26,400 nt of DNA from Bacteroidota bacterium (GTDB taxonomy: Bacteria > Bacteroidota > Bacteroidia > Cytophagales > Cyclobacteriaceae): assembly GCA_023417785.1 (NCBI GenBank), contig JAEZEH010000127.1, positions 1 to 26,400 on the forward strand. The letters run 5' to 3'. Positions 15,905-25,400 of the stretch are shown in pieces. A program made the position numbers and the translations under genes. The number at the start of each line of letters is the position of its first letter. Position 1 is the first letter of the stretch. The notes beneath the pieces were generated by a model, which worked only from the letters and a program-made list of their open reading frames with translations, was not told the origin of the DNA and did no database searches.

Positions 15905-17440
15905 TTAATCAACATCCCACCATACACGACCAGTCAGGTCATCTGATGAGAATCCTTGTCTGGCAAGAGCAGCGGCATGATTCTCGGTATTCTGGTTAGC
16001 TTCGTTTTGCCCATAAGCCTGCCTTCTGGGAATTTCGAGGTCTGGTGTCAGCGCGTTATCGGCCGGAGCCAGTTCCGGATATCCGGTACGTCTCCATTCC
16101 GCCCAGGCTTCGTAGCCATTGGGGAAAGTCGCGATCCACTTCTGGGTGATGATCTGCTCAAGTGCATTAGCCGCGTCATATTCAACAGCACTGTTCATCA
16201 TGTAGTCATCATATTCGGCTTCTACACCCCACTGCTCGAGGGAAGCGAGAATTCCCTGCTCGTAGTAGTCTTGAGCTGACCCTCCAATCCAGTTTCTCAA
16301 CGCACCTTCGGCCAGGATGAACGCCACCTGCGATGATGTATAGATATACGCTGGCGAATTCTGCTGGCGGAATTCATCCCCCATATAGGAGATCTGGGCC
16401 GCAGGAACCGATCCTGCTTCGGCCTCTGTCAGACCGTAGGGCATGCCGATGTATGTGTCCGTGGTATTTTCAATCGGATTTGCGTAGATGGGAAGCCTTG
16501 GATCTCTTGCTACGTCCAACCGTCCTGTTTGTGTTTTGTACGGGTTCCCATCTTTATAGTCGTCACGATGAGGGCTGGCATAGGTATCCAACTGCAACCA
16601 GTTCATCATAGGATCAGCTATTACCCAATCACGGCGACCCAGGGTTACGAAAGAGTTGTAATACGGGTTTTCGTAAGTCTGCGCATTCTGATACCAGTAT
16701 AGCACGTTCTCTGAATTATCCAGGGCGATCACCCCGTCATTGAAGGCACTAACGAACTCCGTCTCAGCAGTAGTAGGTTCGACTTCCGACATCCGGAGAG
16801 CCGCGACCAGCCTGATTGTATTGGCAAATCTCTTCCAAAGTCCCATATCACCATCAAGCAGAACATCGCCTGCAATGGGCTCCTCGCCCTCAATAATCAT
16901 ATTTGAAGCTTCTTTCAATGATTGAATGCTACTCATATAGATGTCACGCTGAGCATCGAACACAGGACGAAGGAGCCCTTCGCTACCCTGGAGCGCCTCC
17001 GTATATGGAACATCTCCCCAACGGTCCGTCATGTGAAGGTAATAGTACGCTGTTAGAATCTTTGCAATTGCAATCTGGTTCGCATTAGGACCATCAATAG
17101 ACACTGAAACACTGGTCTCTTCGTCTGTATTCATGTCGATTATTTTCTGAAGATCCATTAGAGGCCCACTATAAAAACCATCAGTAGAAAAGTTGATGAC
17201 CTGGTAATTGTCGGCCGACGTATACTGCTTGTTAGACAGATACTGGGCATACAGGGCAGCCTGAGTCGAGGTATTAATTCCACCGAGTGAAATGATCGCA
17301 TTTGTAAGAAGCGAACTCGTACGGGGGACTGTAGCCTGATTCGGGTTCTGGTTGATTTCCGGAAGCTCGTCCCAGCCACAGGATGTTGCGAAGAACATCG
17401 CCACCAGGGGCAGTGTTTTATATATATTCTTGAGATTCAT
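15905..17440 (-). CDS. SusD/RagB-family nutrient-binding lipoprotein (SusD-like_2 type), pair 1
   Basis: A 511-residue outer-membrane lipoprotein. The signal peptide MNLKNIYKTLPLVAMFFATSC ends at lipidated Cys21. The N-terminal region NQNPNQATVPRTSSLLTNAI, the TPR-like helices (IAIAKILTAYYYLHMTDRWG, DVPYTEALQG) and the C-terminal QKWIATFPNGYEAWAEWRRTG are characteristic of the SusD-like_2 subfamily. By family knowledge it acts as a surface lid that passes ligand to the SusC transporter; the partner gene ends 7 bp upstream. The C-terminal block aligns well with the second SusD-like gene at 20974-22476 (both have QKWIA..G..AW.EWRR.. YP.L.P). No degradative enzyme is adjacent, so the ligand is unknown. 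A terminator follows. Confidence 0.94.
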   Translation of the reverse strand: MNLKNIYKTLPLVAMFFATSCGWDELPEINQNPNQATVPRTSSLLTNAIISLGGINTSTQAALYAQYLSNKQYTSADNYQVINFSTDGFYSGPLMDLQKIIDMNTDEETSVSVSIDGPNANQIAIAKILTAYYYLHMTDRWGDVPYTEALQGSEGLLRPVFDAQRDIYMSSIQSLKEASNMIIEGEEPIAGDVLLDGDMGLWKRFANTIRLVAALRMSEVEPTTAETEFVSAFNDGVIALDNSENVLYWYQNAQTYENPYYNSFVTLGRRDWVIADPMMNWLQLDTYASPHRDDYKDGNPYKTQTGRLDVARDPRLPIYANPIENTTDTYIGMPYGLTEAEAGSVPAAQISYMGDEFRQQNSPAYIYTSSQVAFILAEGALRNWIGGSAQDYYEQGILASLEQWGVEAEYDDYMMNSAVEYDAANALEQIITQKWIATFPNGYEAWAEWRRTGYPELAPADNALTPDLEIPRRQAYGQNEANQNTENHAAALARQGFSSDDLTGRVWWDVD

Positions 17441-17447
17441 AGTGTAG

Positions 17448-20400
17448 TTAAAATTTAAGTCTTACGTCAAAGCCATAGCTGCGGGTACCGGGAAGGTTTC
17501 CACTTTCAACCCATGTTCCATTATTTCTGGCTTCGATCGTATCACCACTGATTTCTGTAGGGTCGATACCATCCACCTTCGAATACACCAGGAGAGGGTT
17601 AGTTGCGACAAATGCAATGGTGGCTCCTTTGATGAACCCTGTTCTGGACAACAAATTGGACGGTAGGCTATAGCCGATTCTGGCTTCACGAACCTTAACG
17701 AAGGTTGCATCATACAGCCACTCATCGGAAACGCCGAACAGGGAACCGAAATACGCCTGTGCATCCACATAGAGATCGTTGGGTGTGCCGTCGGCGAATA
17801 CGCCGCCAAATGTCAATCCACCACCTTCATCTGGAGCATCCCGCATGTTGTTTCCTCTGTCATTCAACCCAACGGTCTCAGCAGTCAAGCCGGAATACGC
17901 ACCAAACATTCTTGAGATCGACATGAACTTACCACCGATCTGATAATCAAATGTGAATGAAACCTCAACGTTCTTATAAGAAAAACGGTTGAACATACCA
18001 CCCGTGAAGTCAGGAAGGATATGACCAAGATCCTGGTTGGCGTCGGTCAGTGGCAGGCCTGACGCGTTAACAACAACATTACCGTTGTCATCGCGGCGGA
18101 GTTTCCGACCAACAATCATTCCCCATTCTTCATTTTCACGCGCGAGAGCTTGTCCATCCCAGCCACCACTGGTTGATGTTCCGCGGAACCCGTTAGGAAG
18201 AGGGAATGCCGTAAGATCAAGTTCTTCACCGAAATCTTTGATGAATACTGTATTCTTGGCGATGTTGAAGTTAACATCCCAGCTAAACCCTTGGGCATTT
18301 CTGAATGGAGACCCTCCAATTGAAAGCTCCCATCCTCGGGTATATGAGTCAATCGAATTCGTCAGATACGATGACCCGCCAGATGCCGAAGGAATGGCCA
18401 TATTCAATAGCTCATCTGAATTGTCCTGATTATAGTATGAGAACTCAGTGTGAATTCTGTTATCCAGAAATCCGAGTTCAAGACCAAGCTCTAGTGACTC
18501 CGTTGTAGCTGCTCGAAGATTTGGATCTATTAGGGTATTAGGTACGCTGGTAACCGAGTTCCCATCAAACGGTATCCCGAGGCCATATGTCGGGTTGGTG
18601 ACATATACATCAATCTCATTACCAACCTTCGCGTAGCTTCCGCGCAGCTTTCCAAATGCAAACCATGGAATATTGGTCAGCTCAGAAAACACAAAGGAAA
18701 GGGATCCGGAGGGATACTGATAATTGTTCTTACCAATCGGCAATCGGGAGTCATAATCCTCACGAATTGTTCCGTCCAAAAATATCAGGTCACGCCATCC
18801 AAGAGAAACCCCAGCGAACCAACTGTTTACTTTATATAGAGACTTATAATTTTCCGCGATGTACGGCTCGACGGAGTTTGATACGTTATATAATCCAGGA
18901 ATAACAAGTCCGCCAGAGGTGTACATGTTCTGGTAATCGCGGGTATTTCTCCGGTAGTTGAATCCAACATTTCCAAGCAAAGAGAATTCGTTGATCCTTT
19001 TGTTATAACTCAACATACCTTGAAGATTATCCTCCACTCTTTCATCATTGGAGGTTCCGAAGGCTCCGGTACCAAATCGCATATTATTGGCGACCCTATT
19101 GTAATAAACATCGTTCCTCAAGTTCCGGGTAGCATTAAAGGAAGCTGAAAGGCCGTCGATTATCTCATAAGTCAAACCGACTTTACCACTAAGAACATCA
19201 CGGTCTCTCTCGGTGTATGCTTCATACAGATAAGTATAAGGATTATCCCAGTATAACGGTTCTGAATCCGTTGGAGAGTTTATATTCCATGATGTAAATC
19301 TGCCGTCAGGCATTTTGTAATACTTCTTGAGCAGGTCTACATCAAGCTGACGCTGAAACCACTGGTTGATGTTGGATCCGATACTATTATATCCTTCGAA
19401 CAGATTTCCTTTCGTGTAAGACTCACTGTAGTTCGCAGATGCTTCAATACTTAGCTTCTTGGACAATTTGGCCGTGAGAAACATGTTAAGGAACGTCTTG
19501 TTCTGTTCTGAATTTTCCAATACGCCGGTTCTGGTGGATCGTGTTACCGTAGCATTCAATGAATAAGAGTCGCTGCTCTTGCTGAGGCTCAATCCTGTAT
19601 TATTCAAAACACCTGTTCTGAAGAAATTTTTTACGTTGTCAGGCTGGGGCGACCACGGACGAGTTTTTCCGTAACCTTCAGTTCCGGGAGTAAAAGCATC
19701 CCACTGAGCCACCTGACGGCCATCCAGTCTAGGTCCCCAGCTTTCGTCGGCACCGAAATAAGGATAAAGGGCGCCATCCAATCCTGCCAGGCCGGGATCG
19801 TGAATTGTCGGGTCATAGTTAAATGTAAAAAAGTCCTCATCGTAGCCACCACCGTATTCGTTTTGGTACTCGGGAAGGACGTAAACATTTTCAAATGTGG
19901 TTGTGTGGTTTACGTCGATGCTAATCTGTTCCGTCTTTCCGCCTTTCTTACTGGTTAAAACCACAACGCCATCACGGGCACGTGATCCATACAGCGCAGC
20001 CGCATTCGCGCCCTTCAAAACGTTGACACTCTGAATATTGTCCATATTAACAGAGGTTGGGTCATCAATAACGATGCCGTCAAGAACATAAAGAGGTGTA
20101 CCTCCCGAAATTCCACGAAGGCCACGGATTCTGACCGCAGGAGCGCCAAACTTTGCTCCGGATCCGGATACGATCTGTACGCCGGCGATCTTACCGGCAA
20201 GAGCTGAGTTAACGTTTTGTTCGCGGGCAACACGAATATTGTCGCCGCTGATCTGTTGAGTTGCGTAGCCGAGGGATGCTTTATCACGCTCAATGTTAAG
20301 CGCGGTAACAACAACTTCGGTTAGTTGCTGAACATCCTGTGCCATCTGAACACTGATGCTGGATCGGCCACCGATAGAAATTTCCTGAGTTTGCAGGCCG

Positions 20401-20630
20401 ATAAACGAAAATACAAGGGTGCCATTAGACGGCGCCGACAGGGAAAAATTCCCTTCCGCGTCTGTAACTGTACCATCTGTAGTCCCTTTAACGACTACGT
20501 TAACGCCGGGGAGGCCCGAGCCGTCATCAGCGGAGGTCACCTTTCCGCTTACGGTACTCTCCTGTGCCCATGCTGCTCCAGAGGAGAGCAGTAGCACCGC
20601 TGTTAAGCATAAGAGTAGAGTTCTCTTCAT
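17448..20630 (-). CDS. SusC/RagA-family TonB-linked outer-membrane transporter, pair 1
   Basis: A 1060-residue SusC-type transporter. In order: signal peptide (MKRTLLLCLTAVLLLSSGAAWAQ without the final E), a carboxypeptidase-regulatory-like domain (about 24-98, with GLPGVNVVVKGT and GTVTDAEGNFSLSAP), a TonB-box-like TEVVVTA (104-110), a plug (about 115-230, with ALAGKIAGVQI, APAVRIRG, PLYVLDGI, INVLKG-like SVNVLKGANAAALYGSRARDGVVVLTSKKG) and a barrel ending in GFDVRLKF. Length is typical. It uses TonB and the proton motive force to import ligand delivered by the SusD-like lipoprotein encoded 7 bp downstream. A promoter lies 40-70 bp upstream. Its first 26 coding bases are identical to those of the second SusC gene. 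Confidence 0.96.
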   Translation of the reverse strand: MKRTLLLCLTAVLLLSSGAAWAQESTVSGKVTSADDGSGLPGVNVVVKGTTDGTVTDAEGNFSLSAPSNGTLVFSFIGLQTQEISIGGRSSISVQMAQDVQQLTEVVVTALNIERDKASLGYATQQISGDNIRVAREQNVNSALAGKIAGVQIVSGSGAKFGAPAVRIRGLRGISGGTPLYVLDGIVIDDPTSVNMDNIQSVNVLKGANAAALYGSRARDGVVVLTSKKGGKTEQISIDVNHTTTFENVYVLPEYQNEYGGGYDEDFFTFNYDPTIHDPGLAGLDGALYPYFGADESWGPRLDGRQVAQWDAFTPGTEGYGKTRPWSPQPDNVKNFFRTGVLNNTGLSLSKSSDSYSLNATVTRSTRTGVLENSEQNKTFLNMFLTAKLSKKLSIEASANYSESYTKGNLFEGYNSIGSNINQWFQRQLDVDLLKKYYKMPDGRFTSWNINSPTDSEPLYWDNPYTYLYEAYTERDRDVLSGKVGLTYEIIDGLSASFNATRNLRNDVYYNRVANNMRFGTGAFGTSNDERVEDNLQGMLSYNKRINEFSLLGNVGFNYRRNTRDYQNMYTSGGLVIPGLYNVSNSVEPYIAENYKSLYKVNSWFAGVSLGWRDLIFLDGTIREDYDSRLPIGKNNYQYPSGSLSFVFSELTNIPWFAFGKLRGSYAKVGNEIDVYVTNPTYGLGIPFDGNSVTSVPNTLIDPNLRAATTESLELGLELGFLDNRIHTEFSYYNQDNSDELLNMAIPSASGGSSYLTNSIDSYTRGWELSIGGSPFRNAQGFSWDVNFNIAKNTVFIKDFGEELDLTAFPLPNGFRGTSTSGGWDGQALARENEEWGMIVGRKLRRDDNGNVVVNASGLPLTDANQDLGHILPDFTGGMFNRFSYKNVEVSFTFDYQIGGKFMSISRMFGAYSGLTAETVGLNDRGNNMRDAPDEGGGLTFGGVFADGTPNDLYVDAQAYFGSLFGVSDEWLYDATFVKVREARIGYSLPSNLLSRTGFIKGATIAFVATNPLLVYSKVDGIDPTEISGDTIEARNNGTWVESGNLPGTRSYGFDVRLKF

Positions 20631-20651
20631 ACTAAATTGGATTAGGTTAAT
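20605..20651 (-). repeat. Leader repeat, copy 1 (5' UTR and signal-peptide start of SusC1)
   Basis: The segment covering the first 26 codon bases of SusC1 and its 5' untranslated region is repeated at 25685-25731 with only two mismatches in 47 bases (positions 20638-20639). Beyond it the coding sequences diverge, apart from another identical patch encoding the signal-peptide end (SSGAAWAQE). The identity runs through non-coding sequence, so it is not explained by protein conservation alone. Confidence 0.85.
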
Positions 20652-20670
20652 GAAATAGGTAAATGCACAT

Positions 20671-20700
20671 CAAAACTAAGACAAAATTTTGGACCTCAAA
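20671..20700 (-). promoter_or_regulatory. Promoter of the SusC1-SusD1 operon
   Basis: On the minus strand, TTTG (20700-20697) is followed after 18 bases by TAGTTTTG (20678-20671), matching the Bacteroidota -33 TTTG and -7 TAnnTTTG consensus with plausible spacing. The ATG is 40 bases downstream, predicting a leader of about 34 bases. Confidence 0.65.
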
Positions 20701-20917
20701 ATTTCAGGTATTGAAGTATAGCATTTGCCGTTTCCCGATAAATGCCGAATCCGATTTCGATGGCGTTATTTAAGGCTTTTTGGAGATAATAAATATTCAC
20801 GGCGCAAGGCCCAAACGAGGCCAAAATCGCAGAATTGGAAGTTACAGATTTACTCTTTCACGAGCCCTCAGCTAATTCCCGCCAGAAAAATCATCTTAAA
20901 TCACATAAGCGTTTCAA

Positions 20918-20950
20918 AGAAAAAAAGGCCGCCTTTCAGCAGCCCTTTAA
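20918..20950 (-). terminator. Rho-independent terminator of the SusC2-SusD2 operon
   Basis: On the minus strand the sequence folds as AAAGG, a bulged G, CTGCT, a GAAA tetraloop, GGCGG and CCTTT (with two G-T pairs), followed directly by a T-tract (TTTTTTTC). The outer arms are 20944-20948 and 20924-20928. It lies about 25 bases after the SusD2 stop codon and upstream of the SusC1 promoter, so it insulates the two SusCD operons. Confidence 0.8.
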
Positions 20951-20973
20951 ACGATATGAAAAGTGAATGGGGG

Positions 20974-22476
20974 TTAGTAGACGTCCCAGAAAAGCTTAGT
21001 AGTAGCCATATCTCCACCAATCGCACTCGCTGCTGCCCCTCTGTTTCCTGGATTGAGCGTTTGTTCGTTGATAGGGTAGATCATACGAACCGGAATAAAA
21101 AGTTCCGCGGCAGGGCGATCTTGGTTAGCAGGCTTGGGAGCCGTAGCATCGCTCGGAGGCACCAGGCGAGGATAATCCAGCCTACGCCACTCTACCCACG
21201 CGTCCCATCCCCTGTTATAAAGAGCGATCCATTTTTGAGTACCGATTTTTTGCCTCCAGTCACCCTCAGCGGTGGTATAGGCCACCTGGGGTTGCGACAA
21301 GTAGGTGGCTGCTGATCCACCCTCGGTCCAATACTCTATAGATCTGGTTATGCCAAGGTTGTAGTGATTTTCAGCCTCAGCAGAACCTCCTTCTATAATT
21401 CCACGCTCCATCGCCTCGGCCAATAAGAAATGAATCTCTGACGCATCAAGGAGTAATGCTTCAAAGTCAAGGGCTTTTACCTTTGCACTTACCTCGGAAT
21501 AATCTTCGACGGGGTTATTAGTATAGCCATAATATCCTCCAATAAATTCCGTGGTACCCGCTTTTGGATCGAAGAAATACGGTCTCCGCGGATCGTTCAA
21601 ACTGTTCATGACATCGATAAGCGTATTAGAACCAACAAAGTCACGTCTTGACTGGAGTGTAAGGTTCAAATTCGCCGAAATCGGGTTATTATTCGGCGCG
21701 GAAGGCATGTATGGGAACCTCGCGTTTTGGGAATTCTCAAGGATAAGAGTTGTCTCCCCTTCCTCAAGACTACCCACTGCCTCAATTACCACTGTTTCTG
21801 CAAGGGCGGCGGTTTCCGGATTATCCGCGAGGACCATAGCCATCTTTAGTTTTACGGAATTTCCAAACCGCACCCAGCCATTCTGATCGCCCTTGTAAAG
21901 AAAGTCACCGCCAACGAAACCTGGTCCTGTCATCAGAGCAATCGACTCATCCAGCCGCGTCATGACATCGAGGTAAATTGTCTGCGCATCATCGTACTTG
22001 GGAAGAGGGGTATCTGGATCCAGTGCTTCTGAATAAGGTATATCACCAAAGGTGTTTACAAGTATTAACCAGGTGTACGCTTCCATTATTCCAATTTGAG
22101 CCAACCGGGGGTTTTTTGTCGCAGGAGCCATTAACTGGTCCTCATCCAAAATTCTGCGTGCTTCGTTCAGGTCAGAAAGCACATCACGATAAAGCGCATT
22201 CCAGAAATTCTGGGGGATGAGTCGCACATTCAACACATAGCGAGGCTCATCAAGGTACTGCGTGGTCGTCCATTGCTGGGCGTATAACCTGAAATTGTTC
22301 GAATTGACATTGGGAGTCGTCATAATATCGGAGAAACTCTTCAATGCCGAACTAAACAAAGGTTCTGCAGTAACCGTAGAAGCCTGTTTCTGATCGATGT
22401 TGTAATCATCGAGTGAATCTACGCATGCTGTCAATAAAGCCAGAGGTAGGATAAATATCTTAAGTATTGATTTCAT
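20974..22476 (-). CDS. SusD/RagB-family nutrient-binding lipoprotein (SusD-like_2 type), pair 2
   Basis: A 500-residue lipoprotein with signal peptide MKSILKIFILPLALLTAC ending at lipidated Cys18. SusD-like_2 features include LARQ-type TPR helices (LAQIGIMEAYTWLILVNTFG, DIPYSEALDPDTPLP), DASEIHFLLAEAMERG in the second half and QKWIALYNRGWDAWVEWRRLD, then LFIPVRMIYPINEQTLN near the C-terminus. It lies 12 bp downstream of the cognate SusC gene and is followed by a hairpin terminator. It is clearly a distant paralogue of the lipoprotein at 15905-17440. As there, no hydrolase or regulator accompanies the pair, so the ligand cannot be assigned; peptides, glycans or other polymers are all possible. 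Confidence 0.94.
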   Translation of the reverse strand: MKSILKIFILPLALLTACVDSLDDYNIDQKQASTVTAEPLFSSALKSFSDIMTTPNVNSNNFRLYAQQWTTTQYLDEPRYVLNVRLIPQNFWNALYRDVLSDLNEARRILDEDQLMAPATKNPRLAQIGIMEAYTWLILVNTFGDIPYSEALDPDTPLPKYDDAQTIYLDVMTRLDESIALMTGPGFVGGDFLYKGDQNGWVRFGNSVKLKMAMVLADNPETAALAETVVIEAVGSLEEGETTLILENSQNARFPYMPSAPNNNPISANLNLTLQSRRDFVGSNTLIDVMNSLNDPRRPYFFDPKAGTTEFIGGYYGYTNNPVEDYSEVSAKVKALDFEALLLDASEIHFLLAEAMERGIIEGGSAEAENHYNLGITRSIEYWTEGGSAATYLSQPQVAYTTAEGDWRQKIGTQKWIALYNRGWDAWVEWRRLDYPRLVPPSDATAPKPANQDRPAAELFIPVRMIYPINEQTLNPGNRGAAASAIGGDMATTKLFWDVY

Positions 22477-22488
22477 TTTGATCGCGGT

Positions 22489-25400
22489 TTAGAATACAAA
22501 TCGTACGTTAAATCCGTAGGTCCTGACAGCAGGGTAAGCACCGCTTTGGTAACCTCCGTTCGCGTTTCCTGAGCTGAGCGCTTCTTCAGGATCAGAATAC
22601 TTCATGTTCTTATGGATAATCCAAAGATTTCTTCCGACCGCTGAGACGTCAATTGATTTAAGTGCGCCTATTTTGGAGACGATCGTTGAAGGAAGCGAAT
22701 ATGTGAGGGCAAGTTCTCTTAGTTTCACGAAGCTGGCATCATAGACGTAAAACGCCCGCGGCATACCTGCACCGGCATTAGCCACATACCCGAAGGCTGT
22801 CGATCCACTTCCATTATGATTTGCAGCACGTATATCATTCGGAGTGCCATCCTGCTTAACTCCCGGCAAAATCACTCCCCCACCTTCCCCAACGGGTGAG
22901 CGGGTTGGATTTCCAAGGTTGTTCACTCCAGCGGTTTCCTCGTAAAGTCCGCTTCCATCACCATAAAATTGGTCAAGTGAAAAAATATCACCGCCCTGCC
23001 GAACGTCAATAAGGAAACTTAGTGACAAATCCTTATATCTTAATGTATTATTCACACCAGCCAGCCAATCGGGATTAGGATCGCCAATAACCTGAGCCGA
23101 ACTAGGCGTTGCCATGTAGTAGCCCGCTGCATTTACCGTCGGCTGACCGTTAGTATAGATAAAGTCTGTTCCACGAATTACACCATAAGGCTGCCCCACT
23201 GCTGCGTTGATAGATACGCCACCCTGAAAAGTCTGAATGGGAACGTTGGTCACGGTTTGTTCCCCTTCACCATACAATTCTTTTACAAGGTTCCGGTTGC
23301 GGGTAAAATTCGCGTTTATCCTCCATGAAAAGTCGCTTGTGCTGATTGGTACGGCAAATATGGAGACCTCAATTCCCTTGTTCTCAATCGCACCGGCATT
23401 TACAAATTTTGCGGTGTAACCTGTTGCACCAGTCAATGCTACAGGCATGATCTGATCGAATGTTGTCTGCTTATACCAGGTAAAGTCGAAGCCTAAGCGA
23501 CCATCGAAAAAATCAGCATCAATACCAGCTTCAATGCTCTCCATGCTTTCGGACCTTAGCTGCAGGTTGTTTAAAGTATTCTCAAGTGAAAAGAGTGGAA
23601 TATTTCCGACAGAATTAGGTTTGAAGTATGCTGTGAAAACGCTTAGCGGCGGGGCATCATTACCAACTTCCGCATAATTAACACGGGCTTTTGCATGGGT
23701 TAACCAGGGAACATCCAATAATTGGGAGAATACAAAACTTCCCGCGACAGAAGGATAGAAGTAGGTATTGTCCTCCACGGGAAGAGTCGTCGACTTGTCC
23801 TGACGCGCCGAAAGATCGAGGAAAAGCATTTCCTTGTATCCAAGCGTCGCATTGGCAAAAATTCCGTCCACGCCGATCCTGTGTAGCTGCTCAGTAGGCG
23901 GAACGAGAGGGCTCAAGCTATTAGAAAGTGAATAAAGTCTTGGAACTGCGAGGCCGCCTGTCGTAGCTGCCCGAATCGAATTCATTTCACTTCTTCTTAT
24001 GTTCGAACCTATGAGACCTTTTACCGAGAAATCGTCCGAAAGTTGCTTATTAAAGCTCAACATCAGGTCAAAATTCGTTTCGATAAATGACCGATTAAAA
24101 CGCGAGTATTGAGCCAATGCAGTACTCCCTATTGCGGTCCGCTCTTCCTGAAGATCATCAGTAGTGTTGGTGCCAACTCGGCCAATGACTTCAAGCCAGT
24201 CAGTAACCTTGTAATTTGCTGCTACGTATCCGAAAAAGTTGTTCCTTCTGTCATTCGAATAGTTTTCGTAACGCGTCCAGTAAGGGTTATCCATATAGAT
24301 AGGCCGGGTACCTTGAGTGTTCGACCAGTTCCAGGTTATATTCTGCCGGTTACGAAAATAAGCCTCCCGCTGTTGGTGAATATCAACGTTCGTTGCCCAC
24401 CATTGTCTGAACGCTTGGTTAGGGTTACCCCCACTGTAACCAGTGCCGAACCGGCCCACCCCTATGATATTTGAAAAATTGGCTGATGCCTCGAACCTTA
24501 ATTTGCTTGTTACGTCATAGGATGTCGTAAAGTTGAAAAGGTTCTTGTCCAGCGTACTATTAGGAAGAACACCTTTCTCGTCAGATCGGGTGTAGCCCAC
24601 CTTGAACGTGGCCTTGTCAGTTCCGGCGCTTACCAAAACACTTTGGTTCGAGTTTACAGATGTTTCATAATATGTTTCGGGCCCGTTTTCCGCAGCCACC
24701 CAGGGTGTCGCCCTTCGGTAATTCGGATGGAAAGGATCTAAGGCATCCCACTGGTACACCGGCTCTCCTGTGAATCTCGGACCAAACGATGCGTCTGCCT
24801 GAAAGTGAACGTGGGGTAGTGTTCCATCATCGAGAGTAAGCGTTCCAGGGAAGCCCGCGACGTAGCCCGCGCCGTATTCTTTTTGATAACGGGCAAAGGT
24901 CGATTTATCAATTTGTCCCCAGGTAACTCCTGAATTCACGGTGACATCGAAGCTGTTTCGGCGTCCTTTCTTCGTGGTGATCATTACCACGCCGTTCATT
25001 CCACGGGACCCGTAGAGTGCGGTTGCAGCAGCACCTTTTAATACGTTTATAGATGCGATGTTGTCCGGGTTGATATCCGAAGCCGCATTGCCGTAGTCAG
25101 TACCAGTGCCACCTCCTTGCTGAGTAGCCGTGTTCGTGTTGGCGTTTGAAACCGGAATACCGTCAATAACGAATAGTGCCTGGTTATTACCGAGAATTGA
25201 TTTGTACCCGCGGATAACAACGTTCGTAGAACCACCCATTGTATTAGCGGCTTTGATGTCAACACCGGCGACCTTTCCCGAAAGGGCGTTTACAAAATTT
25301 GTTTGTCTGTTCCTCGTGACTTCCTCACCTGTCACCTCTTGCGCAGCAAAGGGAAGTTCGTTTTTGTTGCGTTCAATACCGAGAGCAGTCACGACAACTT

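Larger units (their letters stand above)
20631..20973. other. Intergenic region between the two SusCD operons
   Basis: These 343 bases separate the SusD2 stop from the SusC1 start. They hold the SusD2 terminator (20918-20950), the SusC1 promoter (20671-20700) and the conserved leader. Between about 20701 and 20917 I see only a short inverted repeat, GCATTT/AAATGC (20721-20726 with 20740-20745), about 20 bases upstream of the -33 box, and no convincing gene. Plus-strand open frames across this stretch lack coding character and run antisense into SusD2. Confidence 0.6.

Noticed and set aside
20725..21315. Plus-strand frame of 196 codons spanning the intergenic region and the 3' end of SusD2.
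   Set aside because: It runs through the SusC2-SusD2 terminator and antisense to a certain gene; Arg/Ser/Pro-rich composition without a recognised family.
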